Shown here: positions 1-9,148 of the stretch, one piece after another
Numbering within the stretch: position 1 is the stretch's first letter
Layout of the letters: the number at the start of each line of letters is the position of its first letter
Origin: an uncultured Saprospiraceae bacterium
GTDB taxonomy: Bacteria; Bacteroidota; Bacteroidia; Chitinophagales; Saprospiraceae
Assembly: GCA_937921555.1 (NCBI GenBank)
Contig: CAKZUV010000311.1
Location: forward strand, 1 to 35,800
Reading direction: 5' to 3'
Length of the DNA stretch: 35,800 nt
Made by a program: the position numbers and the translations under genes
Notes under the pieces: model-generated
What the model was told of the DNA's origin: nothing
Seen by the model: only the letters and a program-made list of their open reading frames with translations
Databases searched by the model: none

Positions 1-2
1 TA

Positions 3-2123
3 GGATGCCCATCACTATTTGCAGACCATCAAATAGGCAGCGAGATGTATTACGAATTAATAGGAGAAGGAGCCTATGAAAATTCAAAGCTTTATCAGTT
101 TAATTTCATTGTTTACATGAAATGTTCCCATCCTGATACCACTGATTTACTAATGTTAATCAATAATTCTATTACTCCCTTGGGGGAAGAGCGAAGAATA
201 TTATCTATTGATAGTATCCGAAATTTTGAATATAATTTTGTTACTTGCAATAACAGACCACCTGGGATTTGTTATAATAAATTATTCTACTCTGATACAC
301 TTTCAGTAAGAGAGGATATGCTTCCCATGGATATTTCTTCTAAAATATGTTGTCGTGATGTATTACTGAATAACATCGTTTCTCCAGATACCTTTGGTAC
401 TATAGTGAATGTTGTGATTAACGACTTTGCTTACCAAAATAATAATACTAGTCCTGTTTTTGTAGAAACTAGTTTTCTAAGTTTTTGTGTAAACGAAAAC
501 ATTAATTACGCTTATAATGTTTTTGAGCCTGATGGCGATCAATTGGTTTATAAATTTTGTACACCTCTTGGTGATAATATTCTGATGGGACTCACCCAAA
601 ATCCCCCCTGGCCTACCATCCAGTACTTACTCCCAACTTATGCCACCAATTACCCGCTCGGACAAGGTGGTCTAGCCATCAATCCTACGACAGGACAATT
701 AACTGGAACCCCTCAGATTACTGGAAATTTCGCCGTCGGTATCTGCGTAGAAGAATATCGAAATGGTCAATTTCTAGGAACTATTCGACAAGATATTGCG
801 ATCAATGTCGTTGCTTGCTCTCCGCTCCTCACTGCCGATCTTGAGTCTGAAACTACGGATTATCAAAACCGAGCTGTCTATCAACTCTGTAACGAAAATG
901 CTTTGACGATTCAAAACTTAAGTAGTCCATCCGAGTCTATAACAGACTACGAATGGTTTATAGATTATCCCGATCAGCCGTTGACTAGTAACCTGGAAAC
1001 GCCGACTTTTATTTTTGATCAGACAGGTGTTTTTTATGGACACCTCGTAGTCAACCCAGATAGTATTTGTAATGATACCGCTTTTTTTGTCGTGGAAGTA
1101 TCTTTTTTAGATACAGATTTTTTGATGACTTATGATACTTGTGATGCAGGGCCAGTTGATTTTATCGCCACTCCAGTCAGTAGCGCCGTGATTAATAACT
1201 ATCGTTGGGATTTTGGAGATAGCCTGACCACAAATCAAGTAAGTCCTGCACACCAATATACCGATGCTGGAACCTACCAGGTCCAATTAATCGTCGAAGA
1301 TGAATTTCAATGTTTTGACACCTTATTTAAAAATCTAACCTGGCGACCTGCGCCTGAAATAATTCTGGTCTCACCCGATATAGCAATTGGATGTACACCG
1401 CTTACGACGACCATTCAAAACCGCTCTCGCCCCGTGGATACGACTTATCAACTTTATTGGGAATTTGGTGACGGAGGTACAGATACAGGATTGGCTCCTT
1501 CACATATTTACCGTACTCCTGGAAACTATAGTGTTTACTTATCCATCACTTCTCCGTTTGGATGCTTTGTGGACACAGTATTTGAAGATTTAATCTTTGC
1601 GGATCTTCCGCCAAAGGCTGGCTTTACTTGGAGGCCGTCTATTGATCCTGAAAAATTCACAGAATTTCAATTTATGGATGCCTCCGAGCGAGCTTTGGGT
1701 TGGAATTGGATTTTTGATACCCTTTCGATCCCCGATATTCGTCCGTTTACTAATTATGTTTTTTCTGATACAGGTTATCAGAAGGTTACTTTAATTGTCG
1801 AAGATCAGTATGGCTGTTTTGATACGTTGACTCAAAAGGTTGATGTAATTCCTCCTCAAACTTATTTTTTACCAAATGCTTTTACCCCAAATGGAGATGG
1901 ACTCAATGACGTCTTTATCGGTGTTGGTTTGACGGATTATTTACAAGATTTTAAAATGAATATTTTTGATCGTTGGGGAGGTCTGGTTTTTAGTTCGACG
2001 GATGCGCAGCAGGGCTGGGATGGCGGCAGTGTTCCATCGGGTATGTACGTCTATAAAGTGCAGTACCGAGTGCCACGTGGCGAGTGTACGGAGATGCGAG
2101 GAGAAGTGGTGTTAGTACGATAA
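3..2123 (+). CDS. PKD-repeat surface protein with gliding-motility-type C-terminal domain (5' end outside window)
   Basis: The reading frame is open to the left edge, so the first ATG (45) is internal. The residues ahead of it (SLFADHQIGSEMYYE) look like the end of a signal peptide followed by the start of the mature chain, as in many Bacteroidota proteins that begin IVGGEIYYE. The N-terminal 270 residues carry regularly spaced cysteines. Three PKD-like units follow (WDFGD near residue 390, WEFGDG near 480, a weaker WIFDT unit near 570), each ending in a D/E-xx-x-CFDT strand. The last ~90 residues (FLPNAFTPNGDGLNDVF, IFDRWGG, WDGG, GMYVYKV) are the gliding-motility-associated C-terminal domain (CHU_C type), a type IX secretion signal. 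Expected to be a cell-surface or secreted adhesin-like protein; its ligand cannot be inferred. Visible part about 706 residues. Confidence 0.9.
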   Translation, partial: GCPSLFADHQIGSEMYYELIGEGAYENSKLYQFNFIVYMKCSHPDTTDLLMLINNSITPLGEERRILSIDSIRNFEYNFVTCNNRPPGICYNKLFYSDTLSVREDMLPMDISSKICCRDVLLNNIVSPDTFGTIVNVVINDFAYQNNNTSPVFVETSFLSFCVNENINYAYNVFEPDGDQLVYKFCTPLGDNILMGLTQNPPWPTIQYLLPTYATNYPLGQGGLAINPTTGQLTGTPQITGNFAVGICVEEYRNGQFLGTIRQDIAINVVACSPLLTADLESETTDYQNRAVYQLCNENALTIQNLSSPSESITDYEWFIDYPDQPLTSNLETPTFIFDQTGVFYGHLVVNPDSICNDTAFFVVEVSFLDTDFLMTYDTCDAGPVDFIATPVSSAVINNYRWDFGDSLTTNQVSPAHQYTDAGTYQVQLIVEDEFQCFDTLFKNLTWRPAPEIILVSPDIAIGCTPLTTTIQNRSRPVDTTYQLYWEFGDGGTDTGLAPSHIYRTPGNYSVYLSITSPFGCFVDTVFEDLIFADLPPKAGFTWRPSIDPEKFTEFQFMDASERALGWNWIFDTLSIPDIRPFTNYVFSDTGYQKVTLIVEDQYGCFDTLTQKVDVIPPQTYFLPNAFTPNGDGLNDVFIGVGLTDYLQDFKMNIFDRWGGLVFSSTDAQQGWDGGSVPSGMYVYKVQYRVPRGECTEMRGEVVLVR

Positions 2124-2162
2124 TGGTATGTTAGGAATACATCAGAATAATAATATTACAAT

Positions 2163-2552
2163 ATGAAAATCTTTAAATATCCTTACGGCCTTTTTAATTT
2201 TTCAATAATTATTTTTATTGGAGGAATAGTAATGGAAATTGCGACGATTAGTCAGGTAAAGCATATACCAGTGACGTTTGCTAGCAGCATTCTTAGTTTT
2301 GTGTTATTAATTTTTGGGTTTATCCACTTAGCCATTTATAAAAAGGTTTTAGCAAAAAAGTACTTAGTGAAATTTGCAAAGGTTGTCTATTGGTTCGGTA
2401 CTTTATTGTTTATGTGTGTGCTTTTAAATGCTTTCATGTTTACCATTGATTTAAGAGCCGTATATGAGAAATTATTTTTGCTTTATTTTATCTGCCATCC
2501 AATTTTATTGGTCTGGTTAATAGTAGACTTGATTGTTGGCTTTAGAAGTTAA
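2163..2552 (+). CDS. small four-helix membrane protein, tandem copy 1
   Basis: A 129-residue, very hydrophobic protein with four predicted membrane segments (about residues 10-28, 38-57, 74-95 and 103-125) and short basic loops. I do not recognise a family. It shares its frame with the next gene: an opening K-F-YPY motif, FGF-x-H in the second helix, a basic loop (KKVLAKK), and FTID after the third helix. The two therefore look like tandem paralogs. It starts 39 bases after the PKD gene and may be co-transcribed with it. Base composition is AT-richer than the neighbours, which fits the hydrophobic codon bias. No function is assigned. Confidence 0.7.
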   Translation: MKIFKYPYGLFNFSIIIFIGGIVMEIATISQVKHIPVTFASSILSFVLLIFGFIHLAIYKKVLAKKYLVKFAKVVYWFGTLLFMCVLLNAFMFTIDLRAVYEKLFLLYFICHPILLVWLIVDLIVGFRS

Positions 2553-2637
2553 ATCGAAACAATTATAAATCAAATCCTGTGTTGATGAAATTATGATAAC
2601 CTACGGTTGTCAATTTAAAGATTAAAGTGTTGGCAAT

Positions 2638-3051
2638 ATGAAAAAAGCATTCTATCCTTATGCTTTTTGGTGGTTAGGAACGATTGCACTTATCTCAATG
2701 ATTTGTATAGATTTCTTTTTTTATACAAGATTCTCAGAAATTAGGACGCCCACTCTTTTTATCCTGGTTTTTATGTTATTTATTTTTGGTTTCCCGCACT
2801 GGGAAGTGTCTGTTAGGCATAAGTCGAATAAAAAATTATTCTTTATCTCAGAAGTAATTTTTTATTCAAGTGTATATATCCTGGTTTTTGTGTTTGGTGT
2901 ATTGTTGTTCACTATTGACCCTAACTATCGTCATCATGGAAATGTACTCATTAAGTTAGAAAAAATATCTTTCTTTTTGACAGAAATACTTATTGTGGTA
3001 AATTCAATTTTCGCGATTTTTGTTATTTTCTTACGATTTAAGAAAACGTAA
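2638..3051 (+). CDS. small four-helix membrane protein, tandem copy 2
   Basis: A 137-residue membrane protein with four predicted helices (about residues 9-29, 38-55, 67-92 and 107-131). It resembles the preceding 129-residue gene in the opening (MKKAFYPY vs MKIFKYPY), in FGFPH vs FGFIH at the end of helix 2, in the basic loop after it, and in FTIDPNYR vs FTIDLRAVY after helix 3. It is probably a diverged tandem duplicate. The gap between them is 85 bases. No family is recognised and no catalytic or metal-binding motif is visible. Confidence 0.7.
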   Translation: MKKAFYPYAFWWLGTIALISMICIDFFFYTRFSEIRTPTLFILVFMLFIFGFPHWEVSVRHKSNKKLFFISEVIFYSSVYILVFVFGVLLFTIDPNYRHHGNVLIKLEKISFFLTEILIVVNSIFAIFVIFLRFKKT

Positions 3052-3203
3052 ATCTTCTGAATCCCTCCTCCACTTCCACCAAAGAAGCCATATTTTTGCA
3101 GTGATATAAAATAGAAAATCCAACTCACAAGAAGTTAAAATAACAATAGAAAAGCTGTAATTTAGTTTATGATTTCTTTAATTAAAAATATTTTTCTGAT
3201 GCG

Positions 3204-3217
3204 CATGACCGGTCATG
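3204..3217. repeat. 14-bp perfect palindrome
   Basis: CATGACCGGTCATG is perfectly self-complementary. It lies in the 242-base spacer between the convergent membrane-protein gene and uvrB. It could be a protein-binding site, but with both neighbouring genes ending here rather than starting, a regulatory role is doubtful. Confidence 0.4.
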
Positions 3218-3237
3218 GGGACTGTTCAACAATCTGT

Positions 3238-3270
3238 GTTTTTTTGATACGCTAGCATTGCGTAAAAAAA
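3238..3270. terminator. weak bidirectional terminator between convergent genes
   Basis: TACGC and GCGTA arms (3248-3252, 3260-3264) close a 7-base loop and are flanked by a T tract on the left and an A tract on the right. U runs would therefore follow the hairpin on either strand. It sits 24 bases past the uvrB stop on the minus strand. The stem is short, so confidence is low. Confidence 0.35.
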
Positions 3271-3293
3271 GACCAAAGAATAAAAACCAAAGT

Positions 3294-5306
3294 CTACATT
3301 GCCTTCAACCGTTTTTTAATCGCAAATAATTCGTCTCTGAACTGTGCGGCGGCCATGAAATCCAGTTCTTTCGCGGCAGCTTTCATCTTGGCTTCGGTGA
3401 CGGCTTTCATCTTTTCCAGCTGATCCCGATTCATATATTCCACCACGGGATCGGCAGCCAGGCTCGGTTCGTCGGGTTCTACGTAGGCTTTCTTACCACG
3501 AATATCGAGGATAGATTTTGAATTAATAATTTCTTCGCGGGACTTTGTAACTGTTTTTGGCGTGATGCCGTGCTTTTCGTTGTAAGCCATCTGAATGACC
3601 CGGCGGCGGTTGGTTTCATCGATGGTCATTTCCATAGAATTGGTCATCTTGTCCGCGTAAAATATAACCAATCCATTCGCATTACGGGCAGCCCGCCCGG
3701 CAGTTTGGGTGAGCGAACGGACGTTCCGCAGAAAGCCTTCTTTGTCCGCGTCCAGGATGGCCACCAGTGACACTTCGGGAAGATCCAGTCCCTCCCGCAG
3801 CAGGTTGACCCCAATCAGCACATCAAAAGTTCCCAGCCGGAGGTCTCTTAAAATTTCTACTCGCTCCATCGTGTCTACTTCGGAATGGATATACCGGCAT
3901 TTGACGTTCAGGCTCAGCAAATATTTGGATAACTCTTCGGACATTCTTTTAGTCAGAGTAGTCACCAGCACCCGTTCGTTCTTTTTGATTCGTTCGTCAA
4001 TTTCTTCCAGTAAATCATCAATCTGATTCAGGCTTGGTCGTACTTCAATCGGTGGATCCAAAAGACCGGTCGGCCGGATGAGTTGTTCGACGATCTCTCC
4101 CTGGGTTTGTTCCATTTCGTAGTCGCCCGGCGTGGCACTCACAAAGATCACCTGATTGATCATCCCCTCAAATTCTTCAAAATTCAGCGGGCGATTGTCA
4201 AGGGCCGAAGGTAAACGGAAACCGTGTTCTACCAGATTAAGTTTACGGGCCCGGTCTCCTCCCCACATACCACGCACCTGCGGCACGGTCACGTGACTTT
4301 CATCAATCACCATTAAGTAATCGTCCGGAAAATAATCCAGCAGACAAAACGGCCGGGTGCCCGGTGCACGACCATCAAAGTAGCGGGAATAATTTTCTAC
4401 CCCGTTGCAATAACCCAGTTCTTTCATCATTTCCACGTCAAAGGCGGTTCGCTCTTTGATACGCTTTGCCTCCAGGATTCGGCGTTCTCTCTCAAAATAT
4501 TTTTCCTGAGCGTAAAGTTCATCTTCAATATTACGGACGATTTCATACATCCGGTCTTTGGGAGCAACGTAGAGATTGGCGGGAAAAATAGCCGCCGTAG
4601 ACATCGATTCAATTCTTTTTCCACTTTCAATTTCGATGCGGACGATCTCTTCTATTTCATCTCCAAAAAAGGTAATCCGATAACCGTAATCCACGTATGG
4701 CAGGTTGATATCCACAGTATCTCCGCGCACTCTGAAAGTAGCCCGGCGGAAATCCGTTTCGGTACGGGAATACAAACTTTCTACCAATCGATACAAAAAA
4801 GTGTTCCGGGTGATGGTCATTCCTTTTCCGATTCTGATGATGCCCTCTTTGTAATCTTCGGGATTTCCCATACCATAAATACAGGAAACCGACGCCACGA
4901 GGATGACATCCCTCCGCCCGGAAAGCAGTGACGAAGTAGCCCGCAGACGTAATTTGTCTACCTCCTCATTGATCTGCAAGTCTTTTTCAATAAAAGTATC
5001 AGAAGAAGAAATGTACGCTTCGGGCTGATAATAATCATAGTAAGAAACAAAATACTCTACCGCATTATTAGGAAAAAAATCTCTTAATTCTCCGTATAGC
5101 TGGGCAGTTAATGTTTTATTATGGGTCAGAATAAGGGTTGGCCGGTTGAGTTTTGCAATAACATTAGCCATTGTAAAAGTCTTTCCCGAACCCGTTACAC
5201 CCAATAATACCTGGGCGACATCATTGGCTTCGATACCGTTTACCAGTTTTTTGATCGCCGTCGGCTGGTCACCGGTCGGCTGAAAAGGAGATACTAAGTT
5301 AAACAT
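3294..5306 (-). CDS. uvrB: UvrABC excinuclease subunit B
   Basis: UvrB is the damage-verification helicase-like subunit of nucleotide excision repair; it is loaded by UvrA and recruits UvrC. From the chosen start (MFNLVSPFQPTGDQPTAI) the protein is 670 residues, the usual family length. Walker A GVTGSGKT is at residues 36-43, the tyrosine-rich beta-hairpin YYDYYQPEAY at 89-98, the DESH box in the middle (VIDESHVTVPQ), helicase motifs V/VI in the C-terminal half (GVNLLREGLDLPE, QTAGRAAR), and a UVR motif for UvrC contact at the extreme C-terminus. The frame extends 33 codons upstream to 5405, but that extension is not UvrB-like. The gene diverges from the hydrolase at 5452. Confidence 0.97.
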   Translation of the reverse strand: MFNLVSPFQPTGDQPTAIKKLVNGIEANDVAQVLLGVTGSGKTFTMANVIAKLNRPTLILTHNKTLTAQLYGELRDFFPNNAVEYFVSYYDYYQPEAYISSSDTFIEKDLQINEEVDKLRLRATSSLLSGRRDVILVASVSCIYGMGNPEDYKEGIIRIGKGMTITRNTFLYRLVESLYSRTETDFRRATFRVRGDTVDINLPYVDYGYRITFFGDEIEEIVRIEIESGKRIESMSTAAIFPANLYVAPKDRMYEIVRNIEDELYAQEKYFERERRILEAKRIKERTAFDVEMMKELGYCNGVENYSRYFDGRAPGTRPFCLLDYFPDDYLMVIDESHVTVPQVRGMWGGDRARKLNLVEHGFRLPSALDNRPLNFEEFEGMINQVIFVSATPGDYEMEQTQGEIVEQLIRPTGLLDPPIEVRPSLNQIDDLLEEIDERIKKNERVLVTTLTKRMSEELSKYLLSLNVKCRYIHSEVDTMERVEILRDLRLGTFDVLIGVNLLREGLDLPEVSLVAILDADKEGFLRNVRSLTQTAGRAARNANGLVIFYADKMTNSMEMTIDETNRRRVIQMAYNEKHGITPKTVTKSREEIINSKSILDIRGKKAYVEPDEPSLAADPVVEYMNRDQLEKMKAVTEAKMKAAAKELDFMAAAQFRDELFAIKKRLKAM

Positions 5307-5451
5307 CTGTTTATATTTGTGCGGAATACTACCCAGTCCATCTGTTGGGCAAAAATATAAACAATTCCTTAACGGGATGGTTGTTTGATTATAGTATTTA
5401 TGCAAATCGATGTTTAGGAAGCATATTAGACTTTATAATAAAACATTAGAA

Positions 5452-6234
5452 ATGATTTCACTCAATTTTAAGTCTTACGGTCAGGGCAATCCGGTCATTA
5501 TTTTACATGGACTTTTCGGTACGCTGGATAACTGGCAAACCATTGCCCGGCAGCTATCTGCAAACTATTTAGTTTACCTGGTCGATCAGCGGAATCACGG
5601 CCGATCCCCCCATACGGACGACTTTGACTATTCGCTGTTAGCGGAGGATTTAAAGGATTTTATGGAAAGTGAAGGAATGAGTCAGGCGACCATCATCGGG
5701 CATTCTATGGGTGGTAAAACGGCAATGCAATTTGCGGTCAGCTATCCGGAAATGGTCCGTTCACTAATCGTAGTTGACATTGCGCCAAAAGCGTACGAAG
5801 GCGGTCACCAGGAAATTTTTGACGCATTACTATCCGTTGATTTGACCAAAATAGAAAGCAGAAAAATGGCGGACGAGCAGTTAATGTCCGCTATTCCGGA
5901 TTTTGGCGTTCGCCAATTTTTATTAAAAAATCTAACCCGCGAAAAAGAGGGTGGTTACCGCTGGAAAATGAATCTGCCTGCTATTTATAAAAATTACCAA
6001 CATATTCTGGATAATATTTTACTCGACGAACCATTTAGCGGATCCAGTTTATTTATTCGTGGCGAAAAGTCGGGATATATTAAACAAGAAGACGATTCAC
6101 TCATCAAAAATGTTTTTCCGGAAGCACAAATAGTGACCATTCCCAACGCCGGACATTGGGTGCACGCCGAAGCCCCGAAGGCCCTGTTGTTGGCATTCGA
6201 AAATTTTATGACCGGTGAGACTGCTACCAATTAA
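5452..6234 (+). CDS. alpha/beta-fold hydrolase, YbfF/ABHD11-like
   Basis: A 260-residue alpha/beta hydrolase from the preferred ATG at 5452 (MISLNFKSYGQG); the frame runs back to an ATG at 5410, giving 14 extra, poorly hydrophobic residues. Visible features are the oxyanion strand HGLFGTLDNW, the DQRNHGRSP segment, the nucleophile elbow GHSMGG, the VVDIAP strand and the C-terminal catalytic histidine in AGHWVHAE. The combination HGLFG-x-LDN plus D-x-RNHG plus DIAP is typical of the YbfF/ABHD11 esterase branch. Substrate is unknown; a short-chain or acyl-CoA-type ester is the family expectation. It ends 5 bases before the protease gene at 6240, so the two are probably one transcript. Confidence 0.85.
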   Translation: MISLNFKSYGQGNPVIILHGLFGTLDNWQTIARQLSANYLVYLVDQRNHGRSPHTDDFDYSLLAEDLKDFMESEGMSQATIIGHSMGGKTAMQFAVSYPEMVRSLIVVDIAPKAYEGGHQEIFDALLSVDLTKIESRKMADEQLMSAIPDFGVRQFLLKNLTREKEGGYRWKMNLPAIYKNYQHILDNILLDEPFSGSSLFIRGEKSGYIKQEDDSLIKNVFPEAQIVTIPNAGHWVHAEAPKALLLAFENFMTGETATN

Positions 6235-6239
6235 ATAGA

Positions 6240-7334
6240 ATGCAAGGAGCTTTAAAATTATTTACCCTCGCCAGAATTCCAGTTTATGTACACTGGAGTT
6301 TTTCGCTGCTGGCTTTTTTTCTGCTCTATTACGGCTGGTACGCTCAAATGGACGGGATTAGTTTTCTTATTTTTCTGGTTCTGTTTTTTGCTTTATTCAT
6401 TTCCGTTATTTTACACGAATACGGCCACGCCCTGACCGCCCGGCACTATGGTGTCAAGACGAGAGACATCATCCTATTACCCATTGGAGGTTTGGCCAGA
6501 CTGGAAGAACTTCCTAAAAAACCATTGCAGGAATTTGTGGTTGCAGCGGCAGGGCCTGTCGTTAATTTGCTGATCGCAGGATTACTCGGAATTATTTTAT
6601 GGTTAGAATACAATGGAGAAATAGGTAGAATTTTTTCTAGCCGTGGTACGCTGATTTTGCGTTGGCACCGGGTGATTCCCATGCTTTTTGTGTTAAATCT
6701 TTCGCTGGCGATTATGAATCTTGTTCCGGCTTTTCCGCTGGACGGAGGCCGGATGTTGCGGGCGGCACTGGCGATCAAGTTGGGCAGGTTGAAGGCTACA
6801 CAAATTGCCAGTTATCTGGGGCAGGGATTTTCTGTATTTTTAGTTGGGTATGGAATTTACCGACAGGATTTCATGAGTATGATTCTTGGATTTTTTCTTT
6901 TTTCGATGGCCCGAAAAGAATACCGGTTATTAAAAACAGAAAGCATTCTGACGGGTCAGTTGGTGGGATCAACGATGAAAAGAGCATTTCCTGCCCTTTA
7001 TGCCAACGACTCCCTCACCGATTTTTTAAAATCATTGCCTGCTAAAAACCAGGCAGATTTTTTAGTGCTGAACGAAGCAGATCAGTCGTTTCACGGTATC
7101 TTATCCGCAGGACTTATCACGGAATTAAAAAATAAAAACAATACCGGACTTTCCATTGGAGACGTAGCAGCATCGCACTATCCCGTCCTTTCACCGGAAC
7201 AAAATCTAGCGGACGGACTTTCTGTACTCCGCTCCGTGGAGTTGAATTTTCTGCCCGTTCTAAGAGAGAGCGAATTTGTAGGAGTACTGGATTACGATAG
7301 TATCAACGAAGTATTAAAAGCTAAAACCAATTGA
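6240..7334 (+). CDS. site-2 protease family (M50) membrane metalloprotease with C-terminal CBS-type region
   Basis: Intramembrane zinc metalloprotease of the S2P/M50 family. HEYGH (zinc ligands and catalytic Glu) is at residues 59-63 in the second helix, and the third ligand lies in NLVPAFPLDGGR (160-171). The N-terminal half has about six hydrophobic segments. The last ~125 residues are soluble and look like a CBS pair (DFLVLNEADQSFHGIL, FLPVLRESEFVGVLDYDSI), which in this subfamily may sense adenine nucleotides. The exact substrate cannot be told; relatives cleave anti-sigma factors or clear signal peptides. The 3' end overlaps the convergent barrel gene by 21 bases. Confidence 0.9.
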   Translation: MQGALKLFTLARIPVYVHWSFSLLAFFLLYYGWYAQMDGISFLIFLVLFFALFISVILHEYGHALTARHYGVKTRDIILLPIGGLARLEELPKKPLQEFVVAAAGPVVNLLIAGLLGIILWLEYNGEIGRIFSSRGTLILRWHRVIPMLFVLNLSLAIMNLVPAFPLDGGRMLRAALAIKLGRLKATQIASYLGQGFSVFLVGYGIYRQDFMSMILGFFLFSMARKEYRLLKTESILTGQLVGSTMKRAFPALYANDSLTDFLKSLPAKNQADFLVLNEADQSFHGILSAGLITELKNKNNTGLSIGDVAASHYPVLSPEQNLADGLSVLRSVELNFLPVLRESEFVGVLDYDSINEVLKAKTN

Positions 7335-8252
7335 ACCCATTAATACAAAATTACGATCATTGTCAGATCGTTCTACTCGATCCAAACCTTCCGATTCACT
7401 GAAAGAATACTCAAAATATGGATTGGTAACATCCCTCAAGCCATAACTCGCCGTCAAGCCAACAAACAAACCAGGACTGATATAATAAGAAGCACCGGCG
7501 TTGAGTGTAAAATCCAGTCCCCGGTAAGGCTTATCTTCCAGTACCACTTCCGGTTTTCCATATACGCCACCGAAGACACTTGAATCTGTCCATTGCGCGT
7601 AGCCCGTTTCTTCGGTCAGTAAAATGACCTGCTCACCGTCCACCGTTATTTCCTTGAAAAATTCTTCCTGAAAGCTTAGAATATTTTGGGTAAATTCCAA
7701 TCCGTCTCTACGATAATTGTGATTAATGAGAGAATTTATCTCTACGGGTTCGTTATTGATCCCGGACGTACCCGAAAAAACCAAATCGCCTACCGCTCCT
7801 GTACCAGCTAAAACTGCGATACTGACTCCGGCATTTAATTCAAATTTTCCGTACTTCATATATCCCGTGACGGGTAATGCTATGTACGAATTGATGATCC
7901 GGGTAGACACCGTCCGTGTTCCAACCGCAGTAGCATAATTACCACTACGGGTAGTCGTAAAAATATACGTGGACGGACCTTCGTAACGATAACGGCCTCC
8001 CTTCTGCGTGTACATGATTTCCGCCTTAAATCCGTAATGATCCAGTAATTTAAAAACAACTCCTCCCGCCACGTGGAAACCTGTGTAAGTAGTAAATTCC
8101 TCCAGATCGCTCCCGTCTGCTGCTTTTTCGGAAGGACCTAAAAACCGGGAAGAATTCAGTCCCACTCTAAAAGTAGTACCTATACTCTGGGCCTGACCTG
8201 CCTGATACATATTGCAAACTATAAAAAGGAGAAAATATAGACGTAATTTCAT
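7314..8252 (-). CDS. PorT-like outer-membrane beta-barrel protein
   Basis: A 312-residue exported protein with a signal peptide (about residues 1-21, cut after GQA). It contains alternating amphipathic strands with Gly/aromatic belts (GFHVAGGVVFKLLDHYGFKAEIMYTQKGGRYRYEG, then LNAGASYYISPGLFVGLTASYGL) and ends in a C-terminal aromatic (SIGFSF), all typical of the outer-membrane barrels annotated PorT/OMP_b-brl_2 in Bacteroidota. It is not necessarily the gliding protein PorT itself. An insertion around residues 170-225 is rich in acidic residues and probably forms a surface loop. The gene is convergent with the M50 protease and overlaps its last 21 bases. Confidence 0.8.
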   Translation of the reverse strand: MKLRLYFLLFIVCNMYQAGQAQSIGTTFRVGLNSSRFLGPSEKAADGSDLEEFTTYTGFHVAGGVVFKLLDHYGFKAEIMYTQKGGRYRYEGPSTYIFTTTRSGNYATAVGTRTVSTRIINSYIALPVTGYMKYGKFELNAGVSIAVLAGTGAVGDLVFSGTSGINNEPVEINSLINHNYRRDGLEFTQNILSFQEEFFKEITVDGEQVILLTEETGYAQWTDSSVFGGVYGKPEVVLEDKPYRGLDFTLNAGASYYISPGLFVGLTASYGLRDVTNPYFEYSFSESEGLDRVERSDNDRNFVLMGSIGFSF

Positions 8253-8293
8253 TGTAAAATTGAGTTTTAGTAACCGTCGAATAATTTGATGGG

Positions 8294-8301
8294 CAAATAT
8301 A
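8294..8301 (-). promoter_or_regulatory. candidate -7 element for the barrel gene
   Basis: On the minus strand the octamer TATATTTG fits the Bacteroidota -7 consensus TAnnTTTG and lies about 42 bases before the barrel ATG. A matching TTG at the expected -33 distance is not seen, so support is partial. Confidence 0.35.
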
Positions 8302-8458
8302 GCCAGTAATCGGGAATAAACGACGCATAATTTTTTAAACTTGATTAATCGCTTCTCATACTTAACGTTATCTCATTTTCACTATTTTATCCGGGATAAG
8401 CATTAACTCTGATTTTGATAAAAAAGAGCATCTTTGCAAAAAAAAGGAACTAATTCTT

Positions 8459-9148
8459 ATGTCCGGAAAAAATAAGCTGAAGAAATTTGCTGACCTGAGT
8501 ACTTTTCCCAACGTCTTTCAAAACCATGACGTCCGTCAACCCAAACTGGTGGATCACAACGAGGAACAGGTGGATATGAAAGGAAACTGGAATACCCATT
8601 ATTATAAAAACGATCATCCGCTGATCCTGGAGCTGGCTTGCGGAAAAGGAGAATATACGGTGGGGATGGCCAAAGAAAATCCGGGTATTAATTATCTTGG
8701 AGTCGATATAAAAGGAAATCGAATCTGGAAAGGTGCAACGGATGCGATGGATCAGGATTTAAAAAATGTAGCGTTTCTGCGTACCCGGATCGAACAGATA
8801 GAATTGTTTGTTGCCCCCAACGAGGTAGATGAAATCTGGATTACTTTCGCCGATCCTTTTCTAAAAAAAGGTAAAGCCAACCGGAGACTGACTGCTCCTC
8901 CCTTTCTGGATCGTTACCGAAAAATTTTAAAACCCGGTGGACTGGTGCATCTGAAAACCGATGAAAAACAGCTTTCTGATTTTACGCTGGAGGTACTTGA
9001 GGCAGACCCGGCGACCAATTTGTTGTATTATAAAGAAGATATTTACAGCGAACCACTGGATTTTCCCGAGCTGGAAATTAAAACGTATTATGAGAAAATG
9101 CACCTCGCAAAGGGCAAGGCGATCAAGTATTTGAGGTTTACTATTTAG
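8459..9148 (+). CDS. trmB: tRNA (guanine-N7-)-methyltransferase
   Basis: TrmB forms m7G at position 46 of the tRNA variable loop, using S-adenosylmethionine. The 229-residue protein has the Rossmann-type SAM site (ILELACGKGEYTVGMA), the acidic ribose-binding strand (YLGVDIKGNRIWKGA), the family-typical IWITFADPFLKKGKANRRLTAPPFLDRY stretch (F-x-DPF where many bacteria have FPDPW) and LKPGG-x-(V)HLKTDEKQL near residue 160. The N-terminal basic region (NKLKKFAD) fits tRNA contact. It is a stand-alone gene whose stop overlaps the convergent small ORF at 9141 by 8 bases. Confidence 0.95.
   Translation: MSGKNKLKKFADLSTFPNVFQNHDVRQPKLVDHNEEQVDMKGNWNTHYYKNDHPLILELACGKGEYTVGMAKENPGINYLGVDIKGNRIWKGATDAMDQDLKNVAFLRTRIEQIELFVAPNEVDEIWITFADPFLKKGKANRRLTAPPFLDRYRKILKPGGLVHLKTDEKQLSDFTLEVLEADPATNLLYYKEDIYSEPLDFPELEIKTYYEKMHLAKGKAIKYLRFTI

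Noticed and set aside
5307-5405. 33-codon N-terminal extension of UvrB
   Set aside because: UvrB proteins normally begin just before F-x-P-x-GDQP; the extension has no similarity to the family and covers an AT-rich, promoter-like region.
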